A stretch of DNA of 64,000 nucleotides, from NCBI GenBank assembly GCA_963930775.1, contig OZ005705.1, positions 2,108,001-2,172,000 on the forward strand. Direction: 5' to 3'. Source of the DNA: Cliona cf. orientalis. Lineage: Eukaryota > Porifera > Demospongiae > Clionaida > Clionaidae. The position numbers and the translations under genes are program-made. The notes beneath the pieces are model-generated. The model was not told where the DNA came from and did no database searches. It saw nothing but the letters and a program-made list of their open reading frames with translations. How positions within the stretch are numbered: the first letter of the stretch is position 1; every line of letters begins with the position of its first letter. Of this stretch, positions 1 through 12,600 are shown piece after piece.

Positions 1-667
1 TTTGGCGAAAAACGAGCTTCACTGTGCCTCGAATCGAGGGATATGGTCCATGAGCGTCACAAATAGTGCCTTTTTGTTAGCCTTCGTAACCACGCCTATC
101 GACAGTGCCCACTCAATGCATTATGCATACAGGCCTTGTGCTTTCTGCTCATGCGCATAGCATTGAATAATTATGGATGGTAAAGGTCGTCAATAATGGT
201 AGTGGATCACGTTTGGCGGACTGGAATGCAAAGCCCCATCGAATCAGAATGTAAGATAACTATATCTACCTAGTCTAGATCTGGTGCAGAGAGAGATTCA
301 ATGATGTTTTGGCTGATAGCTATCACCAAGAGCCCTATATTATACAACCAGGGCTTATGGGGTCTATATTAAAATCCTTGATATAACCAAGCAACAACAA
401 AAGCAGACCTATAGATTGCGCAATGTGCGCGCAGGGTATGTGCTCTATAGAGCTCTAGTATTCCATGATACCAAAATGCAGTACATATAGGTTTTGTAAA
501 TGGTGTGGTGAAGAGGTTAGGGAAATTCACCTCCCCCCCCCCCCCCCCCACCCAAGTATGAATATGAAGGTCAACTTCACTCTGCAAGCCAAAGGTGCTA
601 CTTAGTATACACAGTACACACTACCAACACCAATGTTGTCAAACAGGAGTGGCCTATTCTGCTGTAC
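1..667. other. intron of the BRWD gene running off the left edge
   Basis: After the donor site at 667 (minus strand) the BRWD reading frame has to continue to the left, but I could not find a convincing next exon here. The sequence is AT-rich, with a run of 17 C at 533-549 and a near-palindrome CCTCGAATCGAGG close to the left edge. I see no RNA gene. The missing bromodomain exons presumably lie outside the window. Confidence 0.55.
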
Positions 668-877
668 CTGTATCATCACCTCCTCCCTGAGAAACTCTGT
701 CACCCTCAGAGTCATCCTCCATGGCTGTGGCTTCTTCAGCTTCAGCTGCTTTGTCACTGTCGTTGCTGTCGCTGGGGGGAAGGGGCTCCATGTCCCAAGG
801 ACTAAGACGATCCGTGTCCTTATTGTCACCCCACTCAACAAGGTAACACTGCCAACAGCTATCAGGGATATCAACAC

Positions 878-954
<77 letters not shown>

Positions 955-3900
955 AGAGAGAGAGAGAGATCACATGTAGTAGGCACACTTCCATGACATC
1001 ACTGAGAAGGATCCCATCCTAGTCCTTACGGGTTTAATTGGTCGCTCAAGTTCAATAATTGTGTGGTAAACAGCAATTCTTAGCCCCTGACCACCATAAT
1101 AATATTATTATAGTAACATTAATTAAATGGGCTAGGTACATGCAGATAATATCTCAGCCTGCACATAATAAAAAATTAACAATCACCTATTACAGCGTTT
1201 TATACAGGATTTTTTCCCAGGGGGGGGGGGGGAATACAATCGATGGTAATACTATCAGGCGTGCATAGCACACCCAGACTAGGGGGGTCTGGGGGCATGC
1301 CCCCCCTCCCCCCCCCCAGGAAATTTTTAATTTTATAACCTCTGAGACTGCTTCTGGTGGCTTCTGAGACCACATCTCAGTTTGGTTTGTTACTGCACAT
1401 TTTCACCTTTTTCATGACATATCTTGTGGGCATAGCCACCTATTGATCAAATTTTGCACTTTTGAAAAAATCTTGGACATATTAATTTTAAGGAGTCAAA
1501 CAGGCACATTTCACTTTAATTGTAGCTAGCAATAGGCAATGTGTTATGCATTAAGCTATCAATGGCTGTTATTAACAAATACTATTACTATATTATATGG
1601 CAGTTTTCAAGGGGGGGAAGCTAGTCGGGAGGGGGGGGGAATCCCATGGTTCCCCCCCTCTAAATAAAACACTGTATTATCTCCTGGGCTACAGAAATTA
1701 TCACTGAATAAACTATCACCAACCATTATTAGTTGGTATAATTAGGGCTCCTATCCCCAGGCCACTCCCACGTTTTCAATGTTACACATTGATATTGAAA
1801 ATGTGGGTGTGGCCTGGGGATGAGGCTAGGTATAAGATCAATCTATTAATTTTGCTTACAGCATAAAACTATTACAGTACCGATCACAGGTAACTTGACA
1901 AATGAGTGCGAGTAGCGAGGAGGTGGCCTGGACGTTCACGCGCACGTGCAAAAGGCGCCCTCGACGCACAAGCGCGAGTACTCGCACGCTCACACATATC
2001 CGCACACACTCGCGAGTACGTATAGGGCGTGGTCCAATTATTGCACCGACAAGACAATGGTGGCAAGATCAAGACCAACAGGCAGTTTGCGCGCTTATCA
2101 GGATCTCCTATAAAGAACGGACAAGACCCTGGAGACTAACCCTGACGGACAATCTTACCCGAAACCCAACCCCTGACTCCTCTCATACAGTACATGGCCT
2201 TTATAGGAGAGCCGATTTAGCTTCCTATTCTCTGTATTTTTTCATGACGAGTCTCGAGTACTTGTGAGCGTGATCGCGAGCAGCCGAGGCACGAGACTTT
2301 TAGAAAGCTTTAGCAAGCTTGTTGAGAGAAGAGAGGCAGTAAAACTACACCTACATGTGTAGCTCACAATTAGCTAGGTTTTTATGGTGTCGAGTCTCGA
2401 ATACTTGCGTGTGCCCTCGCGAGCGCATGCACTACACACGTGTCACTCACATTCGTTTGTCGAGTTAACCCGTGAGCGGTACTGTATGCACACTCATCTG
2501 AAGATTATAGTAAAATTTAGTTTTGTGCGTGACCACATCTCACTTCAACCAGTGTCAGCACTACAAGGACATGATGTCGACAGGCGTTAAACATTCACCT
2601 CAATCATGTCAACATAGATAAGAAACCAAACCACAACTAGAGCACCACAGAACCATCATACAGTGTAGTCCACTTAAATTGAATCTCAAACTCCATGAAA
2701 AATATTAAACAAAAATTTGAATTACAGAGATCCATGTACATGTAATATATAAACCACTGTATTGAGACCCTGCAATGCTTATTAGTGGAGCATTCAGCCA
2801 TTTATGAAGCTTTAGAATTGTTCTGAGAGTGATTTACGTAAGTCTTATAGATTCATATCTCACGGAGGATTGTAGTGATCTCCATGTGATCTATGTTCTA
2901 TATTTATATAAATATGTGTACTTTTGAATGCTAAAGCTGGCTGTAATTTTTCTAATTAAGAGAAAAGACCAATTCAAATTTATGTATTAGTTCTATGTAG
3001 GGAATCTAAAAGAATTTGAATTAGACGAAAATTCGTCTTAAGCGGATTTGAATTAAGTGGACTACACTGTACCATCTACAAGTACTTCAATCAACAACCC
3101 AAGCTGGAGAAGAAAAAAAAAACACATGCTTTGCAGTGCTGTTCACTGAAAAGTAAAAAGCTGAAACTACATACATATGCATATTGCATCCATAATTATA
3201 GGTGCTACATGTACAGTATCCATAAAGTGCGATTTTTTTATCTGCTTAGTGTTGTTCCTCAATAGGAAAAAAGAACCCCCTTCAGGGTAGCCAGTATACT
3301 ACAGTAGTGTGACCGTAATTGGGATGCATCGGATGTATAGTCGAATGCACCCTAATTAAGGTCCTGCAACAATTTTGCTTATACTCCTCTGATCTGATAG
3401 CCAGGAAAAAGTCTGTGGTTGCTAGGTGATAACCAACAAATGTACGTACATGTACGTACATGCACAGCTGCTAGCTATAGGTGACTTACTCAAATGGCTT
3501 TCTCTCCAGAATCGTTCCATACCAGTAGGTGCCGTCGATGAGGCTACAGAATTTCATCCCAGCACTCCACTGGTGAACAACGGACGCCTTGTAGAGTGAA
3601 TCCAGGATTAGGAAGTCCAGCACTCCGTCCATGTCATGGTACCTGAGGAAAAAGACGCTTGTTAGTTGTCTCCGTTCAAAAAATTCATTTTCTAACAAAA
3701 ACACCAGTGTTATTAAAATTAATTTCTAGTGTGGCTTAATTACTTGATTTGAAAGGTGATTCGTTGGTTTTGTTGTGAGGTTGAGGGTTCGTCTGGAGTG
3801 TGAGTGTGGGAGAGGAGTGCCAGCGTGATCTGGCAGAGAGTGGGTGGTCCAACGAGGTAGCGGACGTTCGTGATCTGACAGAACTCCTGGGGAAGCAGCT

Positions 3901-6637
3901 TGTACTTCTGCCACGGCATCTTGACGTTCTTAGTGGAGTAGACCCTCTCCTCCCGCACGCTATTGAGGTAGAGCCTGTGGCCTTGGTAGCAGTACACAAC
4001 CTGAACAGAGAGAGAGAGAGAGGAAAGATATTATTGAGATGATGTACATGTTTCACCATGAGGTGAATGCAGCTGCTATCGTTTATCCCAGTGAGTGTTT
4101 ATATAATTAGCTGCCTTGTAGGTCACTTTTATTAGTGGGTACAGGGATGTCCAGGATTGCCCCAGGACACCCTATGGCAATCCTGGACAAGTACAGAGTG
4201 TTAGCAGGAGTGGGTACAAATGTCATAATTCATTAATTTGATAATTAATAATCTCAAGTTCTGATACCTACTAGGTTTTTTTTGGATTATCTATAGTTTC
4301 CAGTGACATTGAGCTATCTCAGAAATAACTTTTACTGTACTCTGACATGTGCTCACTGATATTCTCCAACCATAATCTTGCTGGTACTATTATTCACTAA
4401 CTTGCTACATGTGTACATGTATATTAAACACCCACTACACACAAAGTGATCTTAGGTAATTGGTTATATATTATGTATCTATATCATAATTCATGAAATT
4501 TTCGTTATTAAAAAATCTGCAAAGTGACAAAATTTTTCACGCAAAAATAGTTTACTTATACTGACTTATATAGTGAACATATACGGTGCGTACAAAATTA
4601 ATGTGAATTACGGTACTCTAGATATTCAATTTCATTACCACATAACAGTTTAGAAATGCGATGTACTACAAGCTTTATAAAACGAAGTACCTACACCAGG
4701 CTGCATCGTAACATACTAAGGGTGCATCAACTGACATGGATGTTCCCTCGATTTTACTCTATGGCAATATCACTACATTATGTCAGGTCAGATTGGCTAC
4801 TCCACTTGCCCCATGCCTCAGGGGCAACAGCAATTCTTGGCCACAACATACACCAATTCCTTTCCCATAAACAGTCAAATTGGAAACAATTACGCCCACA
4901 ATTACTCTACAAGAGTGTACATGTAACCCCAACATCAAAGCGTGGGCAGAACATGAAAGCTACCCATTTACAGCACCAAACTGGAGTAGAGAGTATAATA
5001 TTACAGTAGTGCAACAAGCCATCAGACAAGATGACTACTCACCACGTCTCCAACTTGAGGCAGATAGGGAGAGAGTGTGGGTTTGGTCTGAAGAATCCAT
5101 GCGGGTGGCAGGTATGCCTCTAACGATTTGGCCTGGAAAACAAAAAAACATGAATGTTTGACAATATCACACAATGTACATGGTTTAACAACAAGAGGGT
5201 ACGACCGCCCCTTGGGACTACCTATGGGCTCCTGTGTATCCTGAGCATGCATACATTCTCCTATACAACCTACACAATGTACATGTACATGTACAGTATG
5301 TTTATTATTGTTCTATGGCAGTGATAATGTGGTTGGGTTGTACAGTTTCTACTTGTTTCGTGGTCACTTTGTGCATGCTCAAACTACATGTTGTCATGCT
5401 AACCGTTGCCGCTGTTGGTGTTTCTGTACCGTGACGATATTTTATGGTGTGACAGTCATACAGAAAAGGAAATAATTATGTGTGATTGCGGTTTATTGTC
5501 GAAAATATATGGTTTTTACGCCAAATTTCGTGTGTATTACTGCACGGTACCGCCCCAAACCGTTTATTTCCGGTGTGATCGAAAACGAAATAAAGAAAGG
5601 AGCGCTTCGATTCCGTGCGCGTTCGAATCTTCAGCTACTAAGCTTCAACAACCCCAAGTATCGCCCGCTACAAGCTTGCTTCAACGTCGAAACGCCATCG
5701 TCGTTAATTTTTGAACCACTTGCACCCACGTGTTTGGGCATGACCGGACGTTGAACGGTCAACATTTTACGTATATCCGTGTTGCGCTTGCACTAACCAC
5801 GCATATGTGCGTCCCTTTCATCCGGCCCCAATCATAGAAACCTAAAAAAGTTTACGTACAATATACATGCACTGGGGGAACCACTAAGATGCAGTTGAAC
5901 CTGTCTATTGTGGTCAATCATCAGTCAACAATGGGTGGTTGTAATGTTGGCTACTCTAAAGGGATAATCATGCTTGCTACATGTACGTAGTATGTACAAG
6001 TGTACAATAATATAATATATTGATGGAGTATTGCCACTTAGAGGTTAAAGCAAGCGGCTACAATACAATAAGAAGGTAGCTGCCTACATACTGACAGTGA
6101 CCATTATACACAGGTTCAACTGTGGAGCCAAAATCACACAATTGCCTCATCACACACGGTAAGATTTTAAAATTCATTTCTTTCATTTACTCACCACACG
6201 CTTCTTCTTTCCGGGTTTGCTCTCCTTCTTGATGACCGGCGGTGGCTCCCTCATCATCTCCTGGGCAGTCCTCTCCTTCCTTTGCTCCGCCCTCTTAGAC
6301 GCTGCTCCCTCCACTTCCTCTTCTTCCTCCTCCCCATACTCGTCCTCTGAGCTAGCCTCAACCTCTCGGCTACTCAATTTTCGCCGCCGTCTTTTTCTCT
6401 GGTTCTCATTGATGAACTTTATCCCCGCTTCAGCTGTCCAATCAGACACGTCGCTTGAGTCTCCGCTATCGTCCGAGTTCCATTCCTCGGCTTCACTCTC
6501 TGAGCTCTCGGAGAGCATAACGGGTTCACTGTCGATGGAGTCCACCCTTTGAGGCGGAGGGGAGTCGGGGAGGGTACGACCACTGCGAAGGGAACGACCT
6601 TTGGACAGCGCGTTGTTTCCTGGAGTAGGAGACTACA

Positions 6638-6676
<39 letters not shown>

Positions 6677-9600
6677 AATGGATGTGAGTGTGTGTACATA
6701 TTGTACTGTACATGTATGAGTGTGTGTGCATGAGTGTTTGTTTCTATTTGACTAGCAACTGTTTTATAGGTAAATTTTTGTCGGCTATGGGATGTGTATA
6801 GGTGATCATAGGGTAGCCTGATATTGCTGATAAACATTTTGCCAATGAGAATAGGTGGTAAAATAACTTGCTCCAGGCAAATGTTTCCAGTTATTGGGGG
6901 AGGGGGGCGGGGTGATGATACCACAATGTTTGTCTGCGTGTACAAATGATGTCCATACACAGAAAAGCAAGATCTATTATTTCAAGATCCACTCACGGGC
7001 AACTCTAGGAGTTCGGCCTTCCTGCTCTGTTCCTCAAAGTTCTCCTGCTCCTCTCGGTAGAGCTGCCTCCTTTTTGCCAGCTCAGCATTTAAGTCTGCCG
7101 GGTCCAGCTGTGGGATGATGCTGCGGTTGTGCCAGAGCGAGATGGCCTGCTTTGTCTCATGCTCTGTCATCCCCATCGAGTAGATGAGGCTAGAGAGCAT
7201 GTTCTGGCAGTCCTGACTATCCTCATCCACGTCCATGATATTCACCTGACCCTCTTCGTCCCTGCCGTTGTTCCTTCGTTGGGCTGCTAATAATGCCAGG
7301 GGCTGCCCCTCAGGTGCTGGTAACTGATGAGGAGGTTGCTCCTGTTGTCTTTGTTGCAAATTTTCAGCTGGTCTGTTAGTGCCATTGCTATTAGAAGCTA
7401 TTTGAATCTGCCGTCTGGTTCTTATTCCATTCCACTGAGTGTCAGAATGTGAAATTCCACTAGAGTCCATTCCCATTCCAATACTGTTACTGCTTCTCCT
7501 ACTGGTGCCTGTAGCTTCTGCTGCCAGAGGTGAGGTAGAGGGACCAGCCTGGGCAGTGCTATCAGTATCCCCAGCATAGTGGTGCTCACTGGTACAAAGT
7601 GTAGTATCTGGATTGGACTCGGATTTCACTTCTTGGTCAGAGTTAGAAGCACATGCAGATTGGGATTCGGCTTTGAGTGTGTTCTCAGTTTTGATTTCCG
7701 ATTCTGTCACTCGGTTGCAGCTGCTTTCTTCGCTTGACTTCCCACCAAGATCACTCCCCACTGCTGGTCCATCCACAACAGTAGGATCTATGGTTGCTGC
7801 ATGACAGCTTGCTTCCTCAAAAGCATTTTCACTGGTCAACATGGATTTATCACTGCCCTCCACCAAAGCACTTTGGTTTGCCACGGCCACGTGCACTGCT
7901 CCACTTGTTCCCTCCTCTTCATCATTGTGGTGTGGAGGGCCTGGAAGATCTGTAGCCATTGCTTCTTCAACAACATTCTCTCCGCCTGTCTCAGCTTGTG
8001 TTCTACCATCAGTCACATCCATAGCTTCATCACCATCGGCACTCCCTCTCTTAGCAGTGAAGTCGGTTGAGATATCACCGCCCTCCACTCTGTTAGTACT
8101 GGTTGTAGCAACAACAGCTACTGAGCTATGGCCACCGCTTTCATTTGGAGCTTTCTCCTGTAACGTATCCCCCGAGCTTAAAAGTGCACTGTCAGCATTT
8201 CTATGACCCAGTACGAAGGAAGAGGATGAGGAAGATGCGAGTGAGTTGGAGGTGGAGCTTGAAAAATTCGACCGGGCACGACCAAATCCGAAACTCTGCT
8301 GCTTGACCGCCTTCAGATGTTTCTTCATGTACTCGTCGTAATCTTCCATCTCCTCGGCCGTCCGTTCCTGTCTGACCTGCTCAGCGGGTCTGACACGTCG
8401 TAGCAGGGCTTCTTGGTAGCACGCTGGGTGGGCGTGTCCGTCGATGTTGACGAGGTAGGGAGGAGGGAGAAGGTGGGGAGGGAGCAGTGTCTGTTCATCA
8501 ACAACGTAGTGGTTTCTATCTCGCATCAGTGGACGGTAGTCTGTGTGGAAGAACTGCTCCATTGGTTGCTGTGGTGATAACAATAAACATAATAAAACGC
8601 CACACGATTGTTAACCTAACTTCTACATGTGTATCAAAAGTATCTTTTTTGAGCAAAATTAATAGAACAATAGCAGCCATTAGGCCTTCCTCAGCTAGAC
8701 TGACAGTGAGGTGTGGAGCTGTACTACTCAAGTGGAAATAGCTCATGACGTGTGAGTGGAAAAAAGTGAGTAGCTGAGCATGCAAACTACCCTTTACCAC
8801 ACAAGCACTAATGTGGTACAGGGTCGTTAGTCCACCTTGCTACACTTACGTTACACATGTACATGTACGTACCTTCTTATAGAGTTGGTTTGATCCAAAG
8901 CCCATGATGGTGAGGAAGCCGTAGCTATCGACAGCTGCACAGGTCAGCCCATCCGGGGAGAACTTGCAGTCAAAGACACAGACAGGTCCATTGTCCCACT
9001 CCAGCTGGAAGGATTTGAGCTTCACCCCGGCCAGCATGTCCCAGAAGATGACCAACCCATCATGACCGGCGGAGAGGAGGATCCTGGGATCACTGGGATG
9101 GGTCTCCAGGACAAATACCTCACCGATGTGAGCCTGCATGGGTGTGGGGGAAGATACTATAGAAACTAAAAAATTAATAGATACTATCATAGGTGGAAAA
9201 AATTTGAGGCAAAGACGACTTTCTTAGCTTGTCAATGATTTCAAATCCAGAGAGGGAGAACAGACAAACGAAGCCTTAATCAGCCTGAAAAGCTGTTTTT
9301 TGATTGGTTTTGAGCAACAATAATTTGAAAGCCTCAGAACTCACTTACATTGTATTTGGTAAGGGTTGAACGGGGTTAAAAGGCTCATTTGCCACATGTT
9401 ATGTTGCAGTATACAATAATATTCCATTGGTGAGTGTGTGCATTCACACTGGACAGCTGACAGTGCACCCCACCATACAACCTCACCTCATGGTAACATA
9501 TATACCACTATGCGGCTAATATACATGTACATGTATGTGTATGTATGAGCCGGGCTCACCTTGAGTGTCCGCACATGCTCTCCGGAAGAGCTCCTCCATA

Positions 9601-12600
9601 CTCGGATGTGGCAGTCCGGGGTCGTCGCTGATACAAGGTAGGTGTCCGTCTTCTCCCAGCCCAACTGTATGTGGGGAATAAAGATTGCACAGGCTCATTG
9701 ATAATTTACATCAGCGGTGCATGGTTATATATAGGCGCCTGCAGGCCTGGGGCTATATACCAGGGCATATATAGTCTAGCGAGGTAGCCCCTCTGTGCGC
9801 AAGAAGAAAGGAGGGGGCTAGCTCGCCAGACTAATCATGGCAATGCCTTGGGTTGTTGATACACCCAACACCTCTGATTTATAAGAATAGGCTACATTAT
9901 TTAATATAGGCACTAGAGTAACGACATTAACAGCAAACCAACGAGTAGCAATATTGCTCTTGGTTAGTTTTTATGTAATCATCACTAAAATATTTATGTC
10001 AGAGCATGTCAGCAGCTAACCATTGTGACTTGTTGCTTCTCAATCTTTCCACTCTCAACACCAGCTCTGAAGAATATACAACGCAACCACAACGTTATTA
10101 CAATAACTTGATGATCACATAGTTAGTATTATTGTGTGATCACAAAACTCACTTGTAGACCTCATCCTTTGGTATTTTCAGCTTTGTGGCCACCCAGCCC
10201 CGCTCACGGAACCTCCAGATACAGATGATCCCATCATCAGAGCCAGTCGCAAACAATCTACCAGGGAACGAGAATAGAAAGCTACATGTACGTACTACCA
10301 CAGAATCACATAATTCCCCCTAACCAACCAGGGTAGAGAGGTTTATCGTACATTTATGTGTGACGACCATTACCAATCGACTAATGTGGCCATGGGTGTT
10401 GACCAAGAAAGTTAATACATTCTTGAGGACACTATGGTAGTTAAATGCATGCATTTGCATTTGCATAAAGTTGTACTCGTCACACTCACCCTTCTCCAGT
10501 GTTCCCAAACTGCACTGTCATAATCTTCTCCTGAAAGTACATACAATCCGTAGCATCATGTCAAGCTATGCCATGGTAACCACTAGTTATCAGGACTGCA
10601 TTAGGGGGAAGGGAGGTAGGGAGGGGCCATCACCCCTCCTCCCCCGCTTGAGGTTTATAGTGTGGCTTTGACATTGAGTTTGTCTCTCCCCAGTATGCCA
10701 TAACGCCATTTTGCCCCCCCCTCCCCTCCCCCTCCCCCTCCCCCTGAAGGGAATATCCTAAATGCAGACCAGGTTACGTTAGCATGGTGTTAATTAATTT
10801 TTCTCACTGTGTGCTGGTCATCGAGCTCTGCCTGCAAGGTGGGGGGACCCGGGATGCAGATGTACACCCGGATGATGTGATCTGTACCACCAGTCACAAA
10901 GTACTTCCCACCTATGGAGAAAAAGCATTACACAAAGTTAGATCCTACATGTGAGAAATGCCGTCACGATATGATCTGACTGGTTGAATTGGAGCACCTA
11001 TCTATCCTTTAGTGTTTCGTACTGCCTAAAGATATTTTTGTAACAAGGTTGTAGCGGAAATACAGTACTCATTGAGGTAAGTGGTGACTAACCCGGGCTA
11101 AATGCTGAGCAAAGTGTCTGATCTCCCATTCTGTTCTTCTCCATAAACTTGACAGGTGTTGAACTGTGTGAAAAAAATCGAGACCAGAGTATCCACAGGA
11201 GTACATGCATAATGTATGTACTCTGCCCCCTTCCCCCTCACAGGCTGCGAATAAATACAAGACTGCATAAATTTATACACACTTATACCTGAATGTTTCT
11301 GAATCTGATAGCCACTGCCAGAAATATAGATAGCCATCCTTTCCAGTAGATGCCAGGTACCTAATACCAAATCATAAAGAAAAGTGATTACCAACCACAC
11401 TACTACATGTACATCATGTATTGATACATTTAAGTCTGGTAAAATGATACATTAGTACCATACACATACATACAGGTGTACAGTTACACTGCACTTTAAG
11501 TACCTGTACTCTTCAATGGGTGAGGGAGAGAACTGAACGGAAGTCACATGACTCTGGTGGCCGGTGAGCACGGCCAGAGACGCCGAGGACTGGGCGCACC
11601 ACACCCTCACCGATTTGTCCAGACTCCCCGAGGCTATCATGGTGTTGTCACAGCTGAGAGAGACGTCTGTCACTTCAGCCGCGTGGCCCCTCAGGGTGGC
11701 CAGGAGCTGACCTGTCTCGCTAGACCACACCTTCAGGAGGTCATCATCTGCACCCTGCAGGGTGGAACAAGCAGATCAATAATTGGCGCTCACAATCGTT
11801 TTAGCACTAGCAAGAGCTTATAGACCCCTTGGCACTAGTCAAAACGTGTGGTATGGTCCAATATATCCTGATGGCATCAGCATGGGCTATCTCCTTCCCC
11901 ATTCCAAAATGTTTAAAATCCATCACAAGGCCAGCATGCACACTAGTCCTTGGTGGCTAGTTGGGTACTATTAGTACATGTATCAGCAGTTTACAACGTA
12001 CTGTTATGATACGTCTTCCAGTGTGATCAAAGAGCACACAGAAGACTGGGGCGAGGTGGCCAAGGAATGCTCCGTGCTGCATGAAAAATTGAACAGAGAG
12101 GAATGAGAAAAAAAATTTCACATACTTGCATAGGTGTATTATTATTGCTGGTTCTTTAGGAGGAAATAGTACTCTTGCATTATACCCTAGGTATGGTTAT
12201 AAGTTACATAGGGAGGGGGAATCAATCTTAGGGTTGGAAAATCCCTGCGCTCCCCACCCTATACATGTAAATAAACCCCTACGTGATGCATGTATGCCTA
12301 CCTTCTTGATGGACTTGTAAAGCTGTGGTCCTTGAAGTGACTTCCTTGAAAAGTTGGTGGTCATCTGACGGGCACTGACCAGCCGGCCTGCAAGAAGCAA
12401 GTGAAAGGACATCCAATCACTGCAAAAAAAAGGAAGCAGACATTCACATACATGTATTTGCCACTGGCTGTTCCCTGTATATTGTGGATAGCTCATGGTG
12501 ATATTTGGAAACATGTGTGGTGGTCTTCAACTCGAGATCTGGAAGAAAATAAATACAATGTAGGAAGAAATAATAAACATTATCACCACCTTCTGTTTAG

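Larger units (their letters stand above)
877..3489. other. 2.6-kb BRWD intron rich in repeats
   Basis: This intron separates two exons of the Tudor-like region. It holds a CT microsatellite next to the splice acceptor, G- and C-rich runs (1210-1221, 1279-1319), a strong hairpin at 1754-1820, a CpG-rich patch at about 1890-2480 with repeated CTCGCGAG-type palindromes, and an intact-looking small DNA transposon at 2661-3069. The open frames in the patch (for example 1902-2267 on plus) match nothing I know and I do not call a gene. Confidence 0.6.

Noticed and set aside
602-1022. Open frames of Ser-Leu or Arg-Glu repeats across the GA/CT tract
   Set aside because: They are translations of a microsatellite. 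Only the minus-frame part at 668-876 is coding, shown by its match to the BRWD Tudor-like region (SPWDMEP) and correct splice phase.
1902-2267. Plus-strand frame of 121 codons, Arg/Thr-rich
   Set aside because: It lies in a CpG-rich palindromic patch in a BRWD intron; the composition explains the open frame and there is no homologue I know.
5600-5640. GTTCGAATC resembling a tRNA B box
   Set aside because: No matching A box, acceptor stem or anticodon arm could be folded around it.
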